In this document: piece after piece, positions 27,167 through 39,285 of the stretch | How the letters are laid out: the number at the start of each line of letters is the position of its first letter | How positions within the stretch are numbered: position 1 is the stretch's first letter | NCBI GenBank assembly: GCA_024278835.1 | Contig: JAJRSK010000033.1 | Location: 1-64,000 of the forward strand | Direction of reading: 5' to 3' | Source of the DNA: Campylobacterales bacterium | GTDB taxonomy: Bacteria > Campylobacterota > Campylobacteria > Campylobacterales > QNZT01 | Length of the DNA: 64,000 nucleotides | Translations under genes and position numbers: made by a program | Notes under the pieces: generated by a model | The model's database searches: none | What the model saw: the letters and a program-made list of their open reading frames with translations, nothing else | Told to the model about the DNA's origin: nothing

Positions 27167-27858
27167 TAAACCGCGAGTTTATCCAGCATCTTAATGATAA
27201 AAGTCGCACTCTCTTTGGCAGAACTCTCTAAAAATTTATCAAAGTTAAACCCAGCATCCATGTCTGCCGTGTCACTAATAGCCCGAAGGATAAAAAATGG
27301 TACATCAAGTGCGTCACATACAACGGCCACAGAAGCACCCTCCATCTCCAAAGCATCTGCAGCAAAAGTATCAGCAATCCAATTTTTACGCTTCAGATCT
27401 GCTACAAACTGATCCCCTGTCGCGATAACACCCTCTAAAAGATTTTTATCCATCTGGGACGCAACTTCTTTAGCGATAACAAGCAGTGCATCATCACTCT
27501 TGATAAAAAGTTTTCCCTCAGGTATAAAGCCATCTGGATGACCAAAGGCAGTAATATCAACATCGTGTTGACAAAGTGAGGTAGCCGCTATTAAATCCCC
27601 TATCTTGAGCCTAGGATTGATTCCCCCCGCCACACCAGAAAAGAGTAGTTTCTCCGCCCCAAACTTCTCTATCATTGTAGCTGCTGTCAAGGTTGAAAAA
27701 ACCTTTCCTATCTTAGAATAAGCAATCACCAACTCAAGCCCTTTATACTCTACTTCATAATAAACATTGCCTGCATATTCTGTTTTTCTGTGCGTACCTA
27801 ACGCTTCAAGTAGTGGTGTTATCTCCTCTACCATTGCCCCCATTATCGCTATCTTCAT
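27166..27858 (-). CDS. mtn: MTA/SAH nucleosidase
   Basis: Hydrolyses methylthioadenosine, S-adenosylhomocysteine and, in Campylobacterota, 6-amino-6-deoxyfutalosine for menaquinone synthesis. It opens KIAIMGAMVEEITPLL, with SGVAGGI and ALEMEGASVAVVC carrying the purine and ribose contacts, and AISDTAD near the end. I choose ATG 27858 (TGATG coupling with the upstream stop); the track's TTG is one codon earlier. Confidence 0.93.
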   Translation of the reverse strand: MKIAIMGAMVEEITPLLEALGTHRKTEYAGNVYYEVEYKGLELVIAYSKIGKVFSTLTAATMIEKFGAEKLLFSGVAGGINPRLKIGDLIAATSLCQHDVDITAFGHPDGFIPEGKLFIKSDDALLVIAKEVASQMDKNLLEGVIATGDQFVADLKRKNWIADTFAADALEMEGASVAVVCDALDVPFFILRAISDTADMDAGFNFDKFLESSAKESATFIIKMLDKLAV

Positions 27859-28619
27859 CAACTTGTCCTTAGTAAATATTTTTGCACACTTGAGAGGTTT
27901 CTATCTATCTTTGCCACCAAGAGTTCTCTCTCAAAGAGTTTTGCTTCTTGTGCTATCTTGCCGTTGGCTGCAATGATTTTACTACCACCCCAAAATCCCA
28001 AACCATCTTCAAATCCCACACGATTTGAAAAAACAACATGCGCCCCTGAGAGTATCGCGGTTGTGGAGAGCAGTCTCGTCCATTGCTTTTCGATGCCAAG
28101 CATCCCCTCATCAAAATCTCTTGCCGGAGAGTTGGCGATAACATAGACAATATCAGGTTTTTCATTGGCAATAAAATCAATCGTAGAAGAGCGCCACAAG
28201 TCTTCACATACTATCATGATAGCCCGACCATGCTCAGTATCAAAAGTCTTGATACCCTCCCCTGCAAAAAAGAAACGTGCTTCTTGAAACATGCCATAAT
28301 TGGGAAGGTTATTTTTGTGATGCACACTTAAAAGTTTCCCTTTAGAAAAATAGAGTGCTGAGTTATAAATCTTATGAAACTCTTTCGTCACCGCACCAAT
28401 GATGATATCAATCTCGCCACTCATCTGTGAGAAAATATTTAACTCATTTAAATCAAAAGCATCTTCATATACGGAGTCCATCAGAGTATACCCATTCATA
28501 GAGAGTTCAGGAAAGAGGATGATATCTGCTTCCTCTTTCACTTTGTTTATCTCTTCGATATGTAAGTCAAAGTTATCTCGACTTAGCTTTGGTGAGATTT
28601 GTGAAATAGCAACTATCAT
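27858..28619 (-). CDS. Carbon-nitrogen hydrolase (nitrilase superfamily)
   Basis: Contains the Glu-Lys-Cys triad in context: FPELSMNGY near residue 39, HHKNNLPNYG near residue 100, and VCEDLWRSS near residue 139, the form seen in NAD synthetase amidase domains and free omega-amidases. At 253 residues it is a single domain. Substrate not assigned. It overlaps fabD by four bases. Confidence 0.85.
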   Translation of the reverse strand: MIVAISQISPKLSRDNFDLHIEEINKVKEEADIILFPELSMNGYTLMDSVYEDAFDLNELNIFSQMSGEIDIIIGAVTKEFHKIYNSALYFSKGKLLSVHHKNNLPNYGMFQEARFFFAGEGIKTFDTEHGRAIMIVCEDLWRSSTIDFIANEKPDIVYVIANSPARDFDEGMLGIEKQWTRLLSTTAILSGAHVVFSNRVGFEDGLGFWGGSKIIAANGKIAQEAKLFERELLVAKIDRNLSSVQKYLLRTS

Positions 28620-29542
28620 GATAGCTCAGAAAATGCACTCTCTAAACTTTGCATATCTGTGATAGAAATCGTAGGATTTTTCACGCCTCTTCTATTAAGC
28701 CCTTTTAAAATAGAACCACCAAATTCGATATGTAACGCTATCTCATCTTCGTAAGCCTTGATAGATTGTTTGTATTTTACAGGCATCGTTAACTGCTGCG
28801 CTAAAAGGTCTATCGCTTCTGCTTTTGATGCATACTTTTTAGCCGTCACATTGGAAACAACTGGCGCTAAAAACTCATTACGTAAATACGTTTCTAAACT
28901 CACTTTCAGTGGCGCAGCAGCAGACTCTAAAAGAGGACAATGACTCGCGATAGACATGTTAAGTACAATGGCTCTTTTAGCCCCCGCCTCCTTAAAAGCC
29001 TCTACCGTCGCCACTAAGTCTGGCTTAGCCCCCGCTACGACTATCTGCCCATCACTATTGTAGTTGGCTGCCCAAATCTTTTTGCCATTTTCTCTCTCTT
29101 TAGCTGTAAACGCTTCTACATCTTCATCACTTAAACCAAGAATTGCCATCATGCCTACATCTACACCTTTACATGCTTCTGCCATCAATTGTCCCCGCTG
29201 ATGTACCAAGGTAACACCATCAAGATAATCTAGCGCACCCACACTCACCAAAGCAGAAAACTCACCCAAAGAGTGTCCAAGTGCAAAAATAGGCTTGACA
29301 CTCATCTCATTTTCAAAAAGTTGATGTGCGATAGAGGAAACGAGTAAAATAGCCGGCTGTGTAAACTCTGTCTTCTCCAAGTTGTCATTTTCTTCAAACA
29401 TCAAAGCTTTAAAATCAAATCCAACTCTATCACTAGCCGCTTCTACCATCTCCTTAGCAACATCTGAAGAGTCATAAAAGTCTTTACCCATACCAAAAGA
29501 TTGAGAGCCCTGTCCGGGAAATATTGATGCGATTTTTTTCAT
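28616..29542 (-). CDS. fabD: Malonyl-CoA:ACP transacylase
   Basis: Loads malonyl onto acyl carrier protein for fatty-acid synthesis. FPGQGSQSFGMG at the N-terminus, GHSLGEFSAL with the nucleophile Ser near residue 90, and the catalytic His in SIASHCPLL. At 308 residues it has normal length. It heads the leftward unit fabD, amidase, mtn, ttcA. Other fab genes are not adjacent. Confidence 0.95.
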   Translation of the reverse strand: MKKIASIFPGQGSQSFGMGKDFYDSSDVAKEMVEAASDRVGFDFKALMFEENDNLEKTEFTQPAILLVSSIAHQLFENEMSVKPIFALGHSLGEFSALVSVGALDYLDGVTLVHQRGQLMAEACKGVDVGMMAILGLSDEDVEAFTAKERENGKKIWAANYNSDGQIVVAGAKPDLVATVEAFKEAGAKRAIVLNMSIASHCPLLESAAAPLKVSLETYLRNEFLAPVVSNVTAKKYASKAEAIDLLAQQLTMPVKYKQSIKAYEDEIALHIEFGGSILKGLNRRGVKNPTISITDMQSLESAFSELS

Positions 29543-29661
29543 AGAAGTATCCTTTTGTAATATGAGGATATTGTAGCAGTTTAATAGTAAAAAAAGGAAG
29601 AAATTAAGAAGTTAATTGTCATCAAAGAGCGCAGCCTTGGATGTCAGACAATAAAGAGAAG

Positions 29662-29690
29662 TATATAAAGGAGCAATGCTCCTTTATATA
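29662..29690. terminator. Perfect 13-bp hairpin downstream of slyD
   Basis: TATATAAAGGAGC and its exact complement are separated by AAT, 15 bases after the slyD stop. There is no separate T run, but the AT-rich outer stem could serve. It stands in the 162-base gap between slyD and fabD, where I see no gene. Confidence 0.55.
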
Positions 29691-29704
29691 TGGTAAACTG
29701 CTGG

Positions 29705-30232
29705 TTAGTTACAACCACATCCTCCACCACCTTCATGAGAACCACAGCTTCCACCTGCTGCTTGTGCACCACCAACTTGACCTGAAAGTACTTCATCATC
29801 AGTCGCATCTCTAACATCAAGAACTGTCACAGAGAACATTAAATCTTTACCAGCTAAAGGATGGTTATAATCAATAGTCACTGTTTCATCATTGAATGCT
29901 TTAACAACAACTTGAATCGTTTCACCATTTTCACCTTGACCAAAAAGTGGTAAACCCTCTTGAAGCTCTAAACCTGCAAATTGCTCTCTTGGCACATCAT
30001 CTATCGCTTCAGGGTTATGTTCACCATACGCATCTGCTGCAGGAACCATAATATCCGCTTTCTCACCTTTTGTAAGTGCTGAAAGTTGTTTTTCAAGACC
30101 TGGGATGATGTGTGATTTACCTGTGATATACTCTAAAGGTGCTTGACCGATATTTGAATCCAATACTTCACTTCCGCCTACTTCTTTTAATTCGTACTCT
30201 ATTGCGACTACTTGGTTATTTTCAATTGCCAT
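29705..30232 (-). CDS. slyD: SlyD-like FKBP prolyl isomerase/chaperone
   Basis: Cytosolic peptidyl-prolyl isomerase with an inserted chaperone flap. FKBP strands PLEYITGKSHIIPGLE, flap around VPREQFAGLELQEGL, return at DYNHPLAGKDLMFSV. The tail GGSCGSHEGGGGCGCN is a Cys/His/Gly metal-binding end like that of Helicobacter and E. coli SlyD, which feeds nickel to hydrogenase or urease. Confidence 0.92.
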   Translation of the reverse strand: MAIENNQVVAIEYELKEVGGSEVLDSNIGQAPLEYITGKSHIIPGLEKQLSALTKGEKADIMVPAADAYGEHNPEAIDDVPREQFAGLELQEGLPLFGQGENGETIQVVVKAFNDETVTIDYNHPLAGKDLMFSVTVLDVRDATDDEVLSGQVGGAQAAGGSCGSHEGGGGCGCN

Positions 30233-30318
30233 TATGTTTCCCTATATATTATAAATTTTATTTCGCGCCTATTTTATCTAAAAAAAGTTAAACCGTCAAA
30301 TCCACTATCATGATAGAA

Positions 30319-31149
30319 TCAATTGAGATATTTTTCAGCGATATTTGCCTGTGCACTTTCTGGGTAAGAAGAGAGAACCGTATCAAAAAAACGTTGGGCA
30401 TTAGCCTCATCCCCTGTTTTTTGAAAACTAAGTGCCGTATGCAGCAATAGTGTAGGCATATAACTAGCTTGGTCATAATAACCTACAGATTTTTTATAGT
30501 GATAAATCGCCTCTTCATAATTTTTTCTATAATAAGCGATTTCACCTAGATAATAATTTGTTTGGGCAGGTTTATAGTTTTTATCTGCCAAAGTGTTAAA
30601 CGCTTCTTTGGCTTTTGTAAAACGTTTAGCACGATAATCACTCACCGCAGATTTAATGAGCTGAGCACTACTTTTAGTGATTTTTTTCTTCGATTTTACT
30701 ACTTTTTTACTATTTTTTTTTTGAGGTGTTCCTATCACTTTGGTCAACTTTTTGAGTGCTCTATCGATTTTAAGGTAGTTATTTTCACTACTTTTTTTCA
30801 GTGCATCAAGTTGAGATTGTAAGTGAGCCATATCTTCACTACTCGCTTTTCCACTTTGAGCAGAGATTTCATTGAGCCGTTGACCTGTTTTGCCTATTTT
30901 ACCACTTATAGACTCAACAACAGAGCGAAGTCCTTCTACGGTTTCCTCTAAGTGATCAATCTTCAATGCCATTTGTCGAATAAGCTTTTTATTAGAAAGA
31001 GAGACTTGTCTATTCTCAACGATAGATCTTTCACTCTCTGTTAAACCATAAGGGTTAGAACTATCAAGCGCCCCTGCCCCAAAGGCAGAAGGCTCTGCCG
31101 CCTGTAAAAAGGAGAGTGTTAGTGCTGAAACTAAAAGAAGTTTTTTCAT
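30319..31149 (-). CDS. cpoB: Tol-Pal accessory protein CpoB (YbgF)
   Basis: Periplasmic protein coordinating outer-membrane constriction with PBP1B. Signal peptide LLLVSALTLSFLQAA, a coiled coil about residues 40-110, then TPR units in the last 130 residues (TNYYLGEIAYYRKNYEEAI). It is the last gene of the tol-pal operon, 12 bases after pal. Confidence 0.87.
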   Translation of the reverse strand: MKKLLLVSALTLSFLQAAEPSAFGAGALDSSNPYGLTESERSIVENRQVSLSNKKLIRQMALKIDHLEETVEGLRSVVESISGKIGKTGQRLNEISAQSGKASSEDMAHLQSQLDALKKSSENNYLKIDRALKKLTKVIGTPQKKNSKKVVKSKKKITKSSAQLIKSAVSDYRAKRFTKAKEAFNTLADKNYKPAQTNYYLGEIAYYRKNYEEAIYHYKKSVGYYDQASYMPTLLLHTALSFQKTGDEANAQRFFDTVLSSYPESAQANIAEKYLN

Positions 31150-31161
31150 CTATTTGCTACA

Positions 31162-31719
31162 CTATGGCAACATGATTTTAGCATCTGCACGTCTGTTTTG
31201 CTGCCAACATTCAGCGTTGTGATCAAAACACAGTGGCTTACTCTCACCAAAGGAGATAATAGAGAGTCTATTACTCTCAACACCGGCTGCCATGAGTGAA
31301 TCTTTCATCGCTTTTGCTCTTTTTAAACCAAGTGCATAGTTGTACTCATCCGTACCCCATTCATCACAGTTACCTTCAATATTTACCGAAAGGTCACTTG
31401 CCAAAGAGCCATTTAAGACATTGGCATCTAAGTCTATTTTCTCACTCTCAGTGACTGAGATATCATAACGATCAGTCCCAAAATAGATAGGTTGTAACTC
31501 ATTTTCGATAGCAGATATTCTCTCATCTTCACTAGCATAAGAGATAGAAGAGCTATCCATACCAGCCATTTTATCGATATTACTATCCACACCAGTATTG
31601 GTATTGACATCATCTAAACCCGCATTCACGATATCTGTATCAATCTCCGGTACCTTTTGTGAACAACCACTCATCAAAGCAACACAAATCGCCATACTAA
31701 AAATTATACTTTTTTTCAT
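31162..31719 (-). CDS. pal: Peptidoglycan-associated lipoprotein Pal
   Basis: Outer-membrane lipoprotein. The true start is ATG 31719 (MKKSIIFSMAICVALMSGC, lipobox SGC) behind AGGAGAAG; the track adds 17 upstream codons. The OmpA-like domain has NIEGNCDEWGTDEYNYALG and NRRADAKI for peptidoglycan binding. At 185 residues it has family length. Confidence 0.94.
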   Translation of the reverse strand: MKKSIIFSMAICVALMSGCSQKVPEIDTDIVNAGLDDVNTNTGVDSNIDKMAGMDSSSISYASEDERISAIENELQPIYFGTDRYDISVTESEKIDLDANVLNGSLASDLSVNIEGNCDEWGTDEYNYALGLKRAKAMKDSLMAAGVESNRLSIISFGESKPLCFDHNAECWQQNRRADAKIMLP

Positions 31720-31804
31720 ACTTCTTCTCCTATTTATCTCGATTTTAACATATTTGATATTAAATCGCACTCTTACAATATACTATCATGATAAAGGTAA
31801 CACT

Positions 31805-33073
31805 CTACCAATCAATCGACTGAATCTTCCCTGCTGAGAGTGGAAAGAGAAAGCTTCTATTGGCATTTAGTCTTAGCACTCCTAATGAACTTGTTCTACC
31901 TGTATCCTTTATAAAAAGTACCGTTTCACCATCACTTGCAAAACGAGGGAACATATTTTTACCATTGCTTGTTAACTTCCGGATAAAGTCTGTTTGCGTA
32001 GAGATAAGATAGAGATTAAAAACACTTTTTCCAAAAGAGTTTTGTTTTTCACGACTTGAATAGACGATATATTTACCACTAGTGGTACAAGAACTATTGT
32101 TTTTACCATGATACACCATCTGCTCTACCCTACCACCAGAAATCTCTTTATGAAATATATTGGGATAGCCCAATCTCTCAGAGATAAACACAACGCCCGT
32201 ATCATTATCCACAAAACTACCACTCACATCGATACCACGATATTTTGTGATACGTTTTTTACTTCCAGAACTTCTGTCATACAAGTAGATATCAGGCTGG
32301 TCGTTTGGTGCCATCGTTAAAAGGAGTTTTGTGCCATCATCACTCACATCTGAACAAACCATCATCCCTGAACTACTCGCGATTTTACTCTTTTGACCAG
32401 AATAAAGATTAAGTAAAAAAAGTGTTGGTTTACCATAATTATAAGAGGTGTAATAGATAGAGTCTTGCTGATCATTTGCCCATTTTGGAAAGATATTGAG
32501 TCCACCACTCACCAATGTCTTTTTAAAAGAGAGGGTATAATCTGAAACGATGATAGAACTTTTACCCGCAGCTGTATACTTCGAAAAAACGATATATTTA
32601 TTCATCCAGCCTATAGGTGAACCAGCAAAATATTTATTGATATCTATGGCCACATTGTGTGCTAAAAAGGGATATCTATTTTTTTTAGAAATCATGTAGG
32701 CTTTTTCATACACTAAAAGACCATTTTGTGCATTAATAAGCTTTATTTTAGCGTGCAACTTCCCACTGGCATCATTTTCAAGTTTACACTTGACCAAAAG
32801 TTCTGTCTTATCACGGACGAGTTCACTTAAGAGATTTGAACCATCAAAGGGTGCATTGATATAATTTTCAACAACCTTGAAATTGGAACTCACCTTTAAA
32901 TCACCAATAACTAACTTTAAAAATTTTCTGTTAATAACAGCATCAACTGAATTTTCACTGGCATTCGCGACTACAATGGTCGGATTTTTTTTGATTTTTT
33001 TGGTGATTTTTATCGTGGCATCTGCCTGCAGAAAGGTTGCAGCAAAGAGCACTATCATGATAAGCATACGCAT
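31805..33073 (-). CDS. tolB: Tol-Pal propeller protein TolB
   Basis: Periplasmic, 422 residues. Signal peptide ending FAATFLQA, an N-terminal domain, then a six-bladed propeller with repeats such as SDVSDDGTKLLLTM and PNIFHKEISGGRVEQM. It binds Pal and TolA. A TATCATGATA palindrome spans its signal-peptide codons. Confidence 0.92.
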   Translation of the reverse strand: MRMLIMIVLFAATFLQADATIKITKKIKKNPTIVVANASENSVDAVINRKFLKLVIGDLKVSSNFKVVENYINAPFDGSNLLSELVRDKTELLVKCKLENDASGKLHAKIKLINAQNGLLVYEKAYMISKKNRYPFLAHNVAIDINKYFAGSPIGWMNKYIVFSKYTAAGKSSIIVSDYTLSFKKTLVSGGLNIFPKWANDQQDSIYYTSYNYGKPTLFLLNLYSGQKSKIASSSGMMVCSDVSDDGTKLLLTMAPNDQPDIYLYDRSSGSKKRITKYRGIDVSGSFVDNDTGVVFISERLGYPNIFHKEISGGRVEQMVYHGKNNSSCTTSGKYIVYSSREKQNSFGKSVFNLYLISTQTDFIRKLTSNGKNMFPRFASDGETVLFIKDTGRTSSLGVLRLNANRSFLFPLSAGKIQSIDW

Positions 33074-33141
33074 TTATATCTCTCCTATTAAAATAACTAT
33101 AAACATTATATAGATAATTTAATAATATAAAGGTAATGCCC

Positions 33142-34005
33142 TTAAAAGTCTTCTTTATCTTCAAGTTCCAAGAGTTTAGAAGTCGATGCACCACCACGAT
33201 ATTTTGGGAAACTCTCATACTCTAAGTTTTGTAAAAATATCTGTAACTTTTTATCAAAAAGACTGTTATTGGATAATCGTTTTATTTGATATCTGAGTCG
33301 TCCTTTGTTGTCAATAGTAATCCTTACATCAGCACTAAGACCATTTTGTGTCTGAATCGTTCGTTGCCATAAAGCAGTAATACGATTTGCTACAGGGCTC
33401 CAAAAAGCATCTTCAGTACCACTTTTTTTATGCGAGGCAGCAGAAGCATCTTCTATATCTTGCATTGCAGCTCTCGCCTCAGCCAAAGCTTTTTCTCTAG
33501 CTTTTCTCTTTTTTCTCTCATCTGCTTTTTTACGTGCTTGCTCAGCTTTTTGCTTTTTTAAACGACTGGCTCTAGAGGCGTCTTGTTTTCTTCGCTCTTC
33601 CATCACTTTATCATACTTATCCGTACGCACCGTTGAAAAAAGATCTTTAGCACTTTTAGCCACTTTGTCCCGACTCTCTTTAGCTTCCTGTACAGGTTCT
33701 TCTATCACTTCTTTCACCTCTTTTATAGGTTCTGGATCAGGAGGAAGGATGATAGGAGGAACCACATATTTTGGTACAGGTTTAGGTTTTGGAGTAGGAA
33801 TGGGTTTTTCTATCTCTTTTTTAATAGGATTTTTATTTTCTGGAGCAGCAATCTCTACCACAATGGCTTCATCAACATTGTATCCAAAGTCTTGCATGAT
33901 TTTTTGATTATTTTTAACAAAATCAACTAGGGCATAGACAAAAAAGAGATAGATAAATATTGCACCAAAGGTAGCAATAAATTTGTAGAGTCTTTTTTCA
34001 ACCAT
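33142..34005 (-). CDS. tolA: TolA/TonB-like periplasm-spanning protein
   Basis: One N-terminal membrane helix (IATFGAIFIYLFFVYALV), a proline/lysine stretch (KPIPTPKPKPVPKY), an Ala/Lys/Arg coiled coil (KKQKAEQARKKADERKKR), and a small C-terminal TonB-type domain. Its position between tolB and tolR makes it the TolA equivalent coupling proton motive force to the outer membrane. It overlaps tolR by eight bases. Confidence 0.82.
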   Translation of the reverse strand: MVEKRLYKFIATFGAIFIYLFFVYALVDFVKNNQKIMQDFGYNVDEAIVVEIAAPENKNPIKKEIEKPIPTPKPKPVPKYVVPPIILPPDPEPIKEVKEVIEEPVQEAKESRDKVAKSAKDLFSTVRTDKYDKVMEERRKQDASRASRLKKQKAEQARKKADERKKRKAREKALAEARAAMQDIEDASAASHKKSGTEDAFWSPVANRITALWQRTIQTQNGLSADVRITIDNKGRLRYQIKRLSNNSLFDKKLQIFLQNLEYESFPKYRGGASTSKLLELEDKEDF

Positions 34006-34390
34006 TTGTTACAAGTGAGACTTTTGAAAAACCAGACTCTTTTATCACTTTGAGTAAAAACATCACGCTGTCATACTGTAAGCTTTTATCCGCCTTGATA
34101 TAAACGACTGTCTCTTTTGGAAATTTGGTCGATAAAAGATTAAAATCATCTGCAAATGTTTTGATAGAAAATGATTCACCTTTGATATGAATCCGCTTAC
34201 TTGCATCCATACTTACCGTTAAATCAGGAATTTTTTGCATAGATTTAGATTTAGAACCTTGAGGAAGTTTAATATTTTCTTGATACTCCATCACGGGTGC
34301 AGTCACCATCAAAATAGCCATTAAAACCAACATGATATCAACAAGTGGCGTGATATTTAAATCAGGTGCTTCATCCCAATCAAAATTCAT
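33998..34390 (-). CDS. tolR: TolR/ExbD proton-channel subunit
   Basis: 130 residues. N-terminal helix with LNITPLVDIMLVLMAILMV, where the Asp is the proton-carrying residue, then a periplasmic domain. Partner of the following TolQ. It overlaps tolQ by 11 bases. Confidence 0.9.
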   Translation of the reverse strand: MNFDWDEAPDLNITPLVDIMLVLMAILMVTAPVMEYQENIKLPQGSKSKSMQKIPDLTVSMDASKRIHIKGESFSIKTFADDFNLLSTKFPKETVVYIKADKSLQYDSVMFLLKVIKESGFSKVSLVTNG

Positions 34391-34979
34391 ATTTCTTCTT
34401 ACTCTCTACAGATTCAGTAGGGGATGCAACATGGAGTAAATCAATCTCTCGTTGTATAACACTCAAAACTTCATACGCTTTACGCTTCACAAATATATGT
34501 GCACTATACGCTGGTATAGCCACAAAAATACCAGCCGCAGTTGCCACAAGTGCTTCAGAGATGGCAGGCGCGATAACGCTTAAAGAGGCGGTTTCAGCAC
34601 TACCAAGCTTTGAAAAAGTATCTAATATACCAACAACTGTACCAAAAAGACCGATAAATGGGGAGGTCGATGCGATAACAGATAACATCGAAAGATAAGA
34701 AGTTGCCTTTTTTTCAGCAACACTTTTACAGACACTAAGTGTCGCGATATTGTGTTCACGAGATCCTACACATTTACTTAGAATTGAGTTTCTTTTTATT
34801 TTAGCAACACCTTTTAAAAGTGATTCCAAAGAAGACTTCTCTACCTTTTCCCAGTTTGCAAGGGTTAAGCTTCTCGAGATATAAATCCACATTGTGATGA
34901 TAAAATAAACAGAAAGCCAAACTAACACAATGGTGGATATAAATCCACCCTGCGTAAGATATGTAAAAAATATATCCAT
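34380..34979 (-). CDS. tolQ: TolQ/ExbB proton-channel subunit
   Basis: 199 residues, three membrane helices (FISTIVLVWLSVYFIITMWIY; ASTSPFIGLFGTVVGILD; ALVATAAGIFVAIPAY). The pore motif GLFGTVVGI is typical. It sits 12 bases after atpC, so the tol genes may share transcription with the atp operon. Confidence 0.9.
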   Translation of the reverse strand: MDIFFTYLTQGGFISTIVLVWLSVYFIITMWIYISRSLTLANWEKVEKSSLESLLKGVAKIKRNSILSKCVGSREHNIATLSVCKSVAEKKATSYLSMLSVIASTSPFIGLFGTVVGILDTFSKLGSAETASLSVIAPAISEALVATAAGIFVAIPAYSAHIFVKRKAYEVLSVIQREIDLLHVASPTESVESKKKYEF

Positions 34980-34991
34980 CTTTTTCTTATC

Positions 34992-35363
34992 CTATAACGC
35001 TTTAGCAGCGCTTTCAAGTTTTGCAGTTGCAGTTGCAATAGCAGAATCTGAATCACTCATACTTTTAACAAGTTCTTTCGCTTCTTCTAAAGATGCAGCG
35101 ATATCAGAACCAGAGATAGAGACAGCACCATCAGCAAGTATCGTTACCTTATGTTCTTCAACTTTAGCAGTTCCCCAGTTGATAGCCACTACTTCTTTAG
35201 AACCATCTTCTTTTTCAATCTCAATAACACCAGCATTCAGTAAAGTTACCGTCCCTGCATGTTCATCAAGTACACCAAATTCACCCTCTGCACCTGGCAA
35301 AGTAGCTGATTTGATTTCACCTTCAAAGATTGCACCATTCGGTGTGATTAATTCAAGTTTCAT
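34992..35363 (-). CDS. atpC: ATP synthase epsilon subunit
   Basis: F1 central-stalk subunit. It opens MKLELITPNGAIFEGE and has VLDEHAGTVTLL. At 123 residues it has the N-terminal beta-sandwich and a short helical tail. Last gene of the atp operon. Confidence 0.93.
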   Translation of the reverse strand: MKLELITPNGAIFEGEIKSATLPGAEGEFGVLDEHAGTVTLLNAGVIEIEKEDGSKEVVAINWGTAKVEEHKVTILADGAVSISGSDIAASLEEAKELVKSMSDSDSAIATATAKLESAAKAL

Positions 35364-35420
35364 TATAATTTCCTTAAATCAAAAGAGAAAGTTACCTCTC
35401 TCTTTTTCATATACCAAAGC

Positions 35421-36845
<1,425 letters not shown>

Positions 36846-36852
36846 TTATTTA

Positions 36853-37737
36853 TTATTTCAATGCTTCCATACCGGAGATGATTTCAATCAACTCTGTGGT
36901 AATAGATTCTTGTCTTGCTTTATTATATTTTACAGTTAACTGATTAACTTTTTCTTTTGCATTATTAGTTGCAGCATCCATCGCTTGCATACGAGCAGAA
37001 TGCTCAGCAGCCAATGAATCAATCAAAGCATAATACATATTGTACTCAAAATATTTTTTTACAAGCTCATCTAGCATCTTCTCTTCATCTTCTGCTTCAA
37101 TCTCCATCATAGAGGTAGAATCATCTGCACACTCTACATGCATATCAACAGGGATAAGATTATTTTGTCTCACTTCTTGTGTAATCATATTTTGGTAACC
37201 ATTGTGTACTAAAACGATTTTATCACATTCTCCAGCAACAAAATCATCCACTGCTTTAGTAATCACTTCTTGTGCTTTTTCATACGTTGGAGCCGATGAA
37301 ATACCAATATCTTTTTCAAGTAAGTCCATGCCTTGGAAGGAAAAAAAGTCTACACCCTTTCGTCCAACAGCACGAAGTCTTACATTAGCACCTTTAGCTT
37401 TGTACTCAGCAATAAGCGCATTAACACGCTTAATAGTCTGAATATTAAAACCACCACAAAGACCTTTATCAGCTGTCACAAAAAGAATGTCAACCACTTT
37501 AGGATTTTCTACTTCATTAAAAAACTTAGAGCTAGAACCACCAACTTTAAATTTATTTATCTTTGCAGACATCTCGTGTAACATTTCATTTAACTTCACT
37601 GCATAAGTACGAGATCTTTTAGCCGCCTCTTCTGCCCGCTTTAGCTTTGCAGTAGAGACAAGCTTCATAGCCCGTGTTGTCTTTTGCGTGTTTTGAACAC
37701 TTTTTATATTTCTTTTAATCTCTTTTAGATTTGCCAT
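36853..37737 (-). CDS. atpG: ATP synthase gamma subunit
   Basis: Rotor shaft of F1. The N-terminal helix [22 protein letters not shown] and the C-terminal helix [24 protein letters not shown] are typical. 294 residues. Confidence 0.96.
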   Translation of the reverse strand: MANLKEIKRNIKSVQNTQKTTRAMKLVSTAKLKRAEEAAKRSRTYAVKLNEMLHEMSAKINKFKVGGSSSKFFNEVENPKVVDILFVTADKGLCGGFNIQTIKRVNALIAEYKAKGANVRLRAVGRKGVDFFSFQGMDLLEKDIGISSAPTYEKAQEVITKAVDDFVAGECDKIVLVHNGYQNMITQEVRQNNLIPVDMHVECADDSTSMMEIEAEDEEKMLDELVKKYFEYNMYYALIDSLAAEHSARMQAMDAATNNAKEKVNQLTVKYNKARQESITTELIEIISGMEALK

Positions 37738-37748
37738 TTTATGAAACC

Positions 37749-39266
37749 TTATTTAACAACAAATGTTGCTTTAAATTCTTCCAATACAGTTTTTAACAAT
37801 GCGTCAGTATCATCAGTGATTTTTTTATCAGTTCTGATTGCTTCTAAAAGTCCAGCATGTTTCGCTTCGATAAAAGGAATAAATTCTGCCTCAAACTTTA
37901 CAACATCTTCAGCAGGAATATCATCTAAATAACCATTTGCACCTGCATAAATTATAGCAACTTGTTTTTCAATAGCCACTGGCGCATATGGTCCTTGTTT
38001 TAACACTTCTACCATTCTCTGTCCACGTTCAAGTTGATTTCTACTAGTCTCATCAAGATCTGATGCAAACTGAGCAAATGCTTGAAGTTCTCTATACTGA
38101 GCCAAATCAAGTCTCAGTGTACCAGCAACTTGTTTAGTTGCTTTGATTTGCGCAGCACCACCAACACGAGAAACTGATAAACCAACGTTGATAGCCGGTC
38201 TAATTCCTGAGTTAAAAAGGTCAGTTTCAAGGAAAATTTGACCATCCGTGATAGAGATAACATTTGTTGGGATATAAGCCGCAACATCTCCCGCTTGTGT
38301 TTCAATGATAGGAAGTGCAGTCATAGAACCGGCACCTAATTCATCAGAAAGTTTCGCAGCACGCTCTAACAATCTTGAGTGTAGATAGAAAACATCACCA
38401 GGGTATGCTTCACGACCTGGAGGACGACGAAGAATAAGTGACATCTCACGATAAGCCACCGCATGTTTAGATAAATCATCATACACGATTAGTGCATGTT
38501 TACCATTGTCTCTAAAGTATTCACCCATAGTAACACCCGTGTATGGTGCTAAAAACTGTAATGCTGAAGAGTCAGATGCTGCGGCATTAACAACGATAGT
38601 ATACTCCATTGCACCGCTCTCTTCAAGTCTTTTAACCACTTGTGCAACATTTGATTGTTTTTGACCAATCGCTACATAGATACAGGTAACATCTTGACCT
38701 TTTTGATTGATTATTGCATCAAGAGCAACCGTTGTCTTACCAGTTTGTCTATCACCAATGATAAGCTCTCTTTGTCCACGACCTATCGGTACTAGTGCAT
38801 CAATTGCTTTGATACCAGTTTGAAGTGGTTCATGTACTGATTTTCTAGCCATGATACCAGGTGCTTTTTCTTCAACAAACTTATACTCAGTTCCTTCGAT
38901 TTCACCTTTACCATCGATTGGCTCACCAAGTCCATTAACAACACGCCCAACAAGCGCATCACCAACAGGTACTTTAAGTAGACGTCCAAGTCTTTTAACT
39001 GATGAACCTTCATGGATCTTCGCACCTTTACCAAGAACAACAATACCTACGCTTGTCTCTTCAAGATTCAGAACCATACCTCTTTCACCATCTTCAAATT
39101 CAACCATCTCACCAGACATAACATTGTTTAAACCATAAACACTTGCTATACCGTCAGCATATTGAACAACCTTACCCGTCTCTTCGATATCTACATTTAG
39201 TTCGAAGTTTTCAATTCTCTCTTGAATCAGAGAACTTATTTCATCAGCTCTTACTTTTGCACTCAA
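37749..39266 (-). CDS. atpA: ATP synthase alpha subunit
   Basis: Non-catalytic nucleotide-binding F1 subunit. P-loop [15 protein letters not shown] and [20 protein letters not shown] are intact over 505 residues. Confidence 0.98.
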   Translation of the reverse strand: MSAKVRADEISSLIQERIENFELNVDIEETGKVVQYADGIASVYGLNNVMSGEMVEFEDGERGMVLNLEETSVGIVVLGKGAKIHEGSSVKRLGRLLKVPVGDALVGRVVNGLGEPIDGKGEIEGTEYKFVEEKAPGIMARKSVHEPLQTGIKAIDALVPIGRGQRELIIGDRQTGKTTVALDAIINQKGQDVTCIYVAIGQKQSNVAQVVKRLEESGAMEYTIVVNAAASDSSALQFLAPYTGVTMGEYFRDNGKHALIVYDDLSKHAVAYREMSLILRRPPGREAYPGDVFYLHSRLLERAAKLSDELGAGSMTALPIIETQAGDVAAYIPTNVISITDGQIFLETDLFNSGIRPAINVGLSVSRVGGAAQIKATKQVAGTLRLDLAQYRELQAFAQFASDLDETSRNQLERGQRMVEVLKQGPYAPVAIEKQVAIIYAGANGYLDDIPAEDVVKFEAEFIPFIEAKHAGLLEAIRTDKKITDDTDALLKTVLEEFKATFVVK

Positions 39267-39285
39267 CTCTATCTCCTTTAAATTT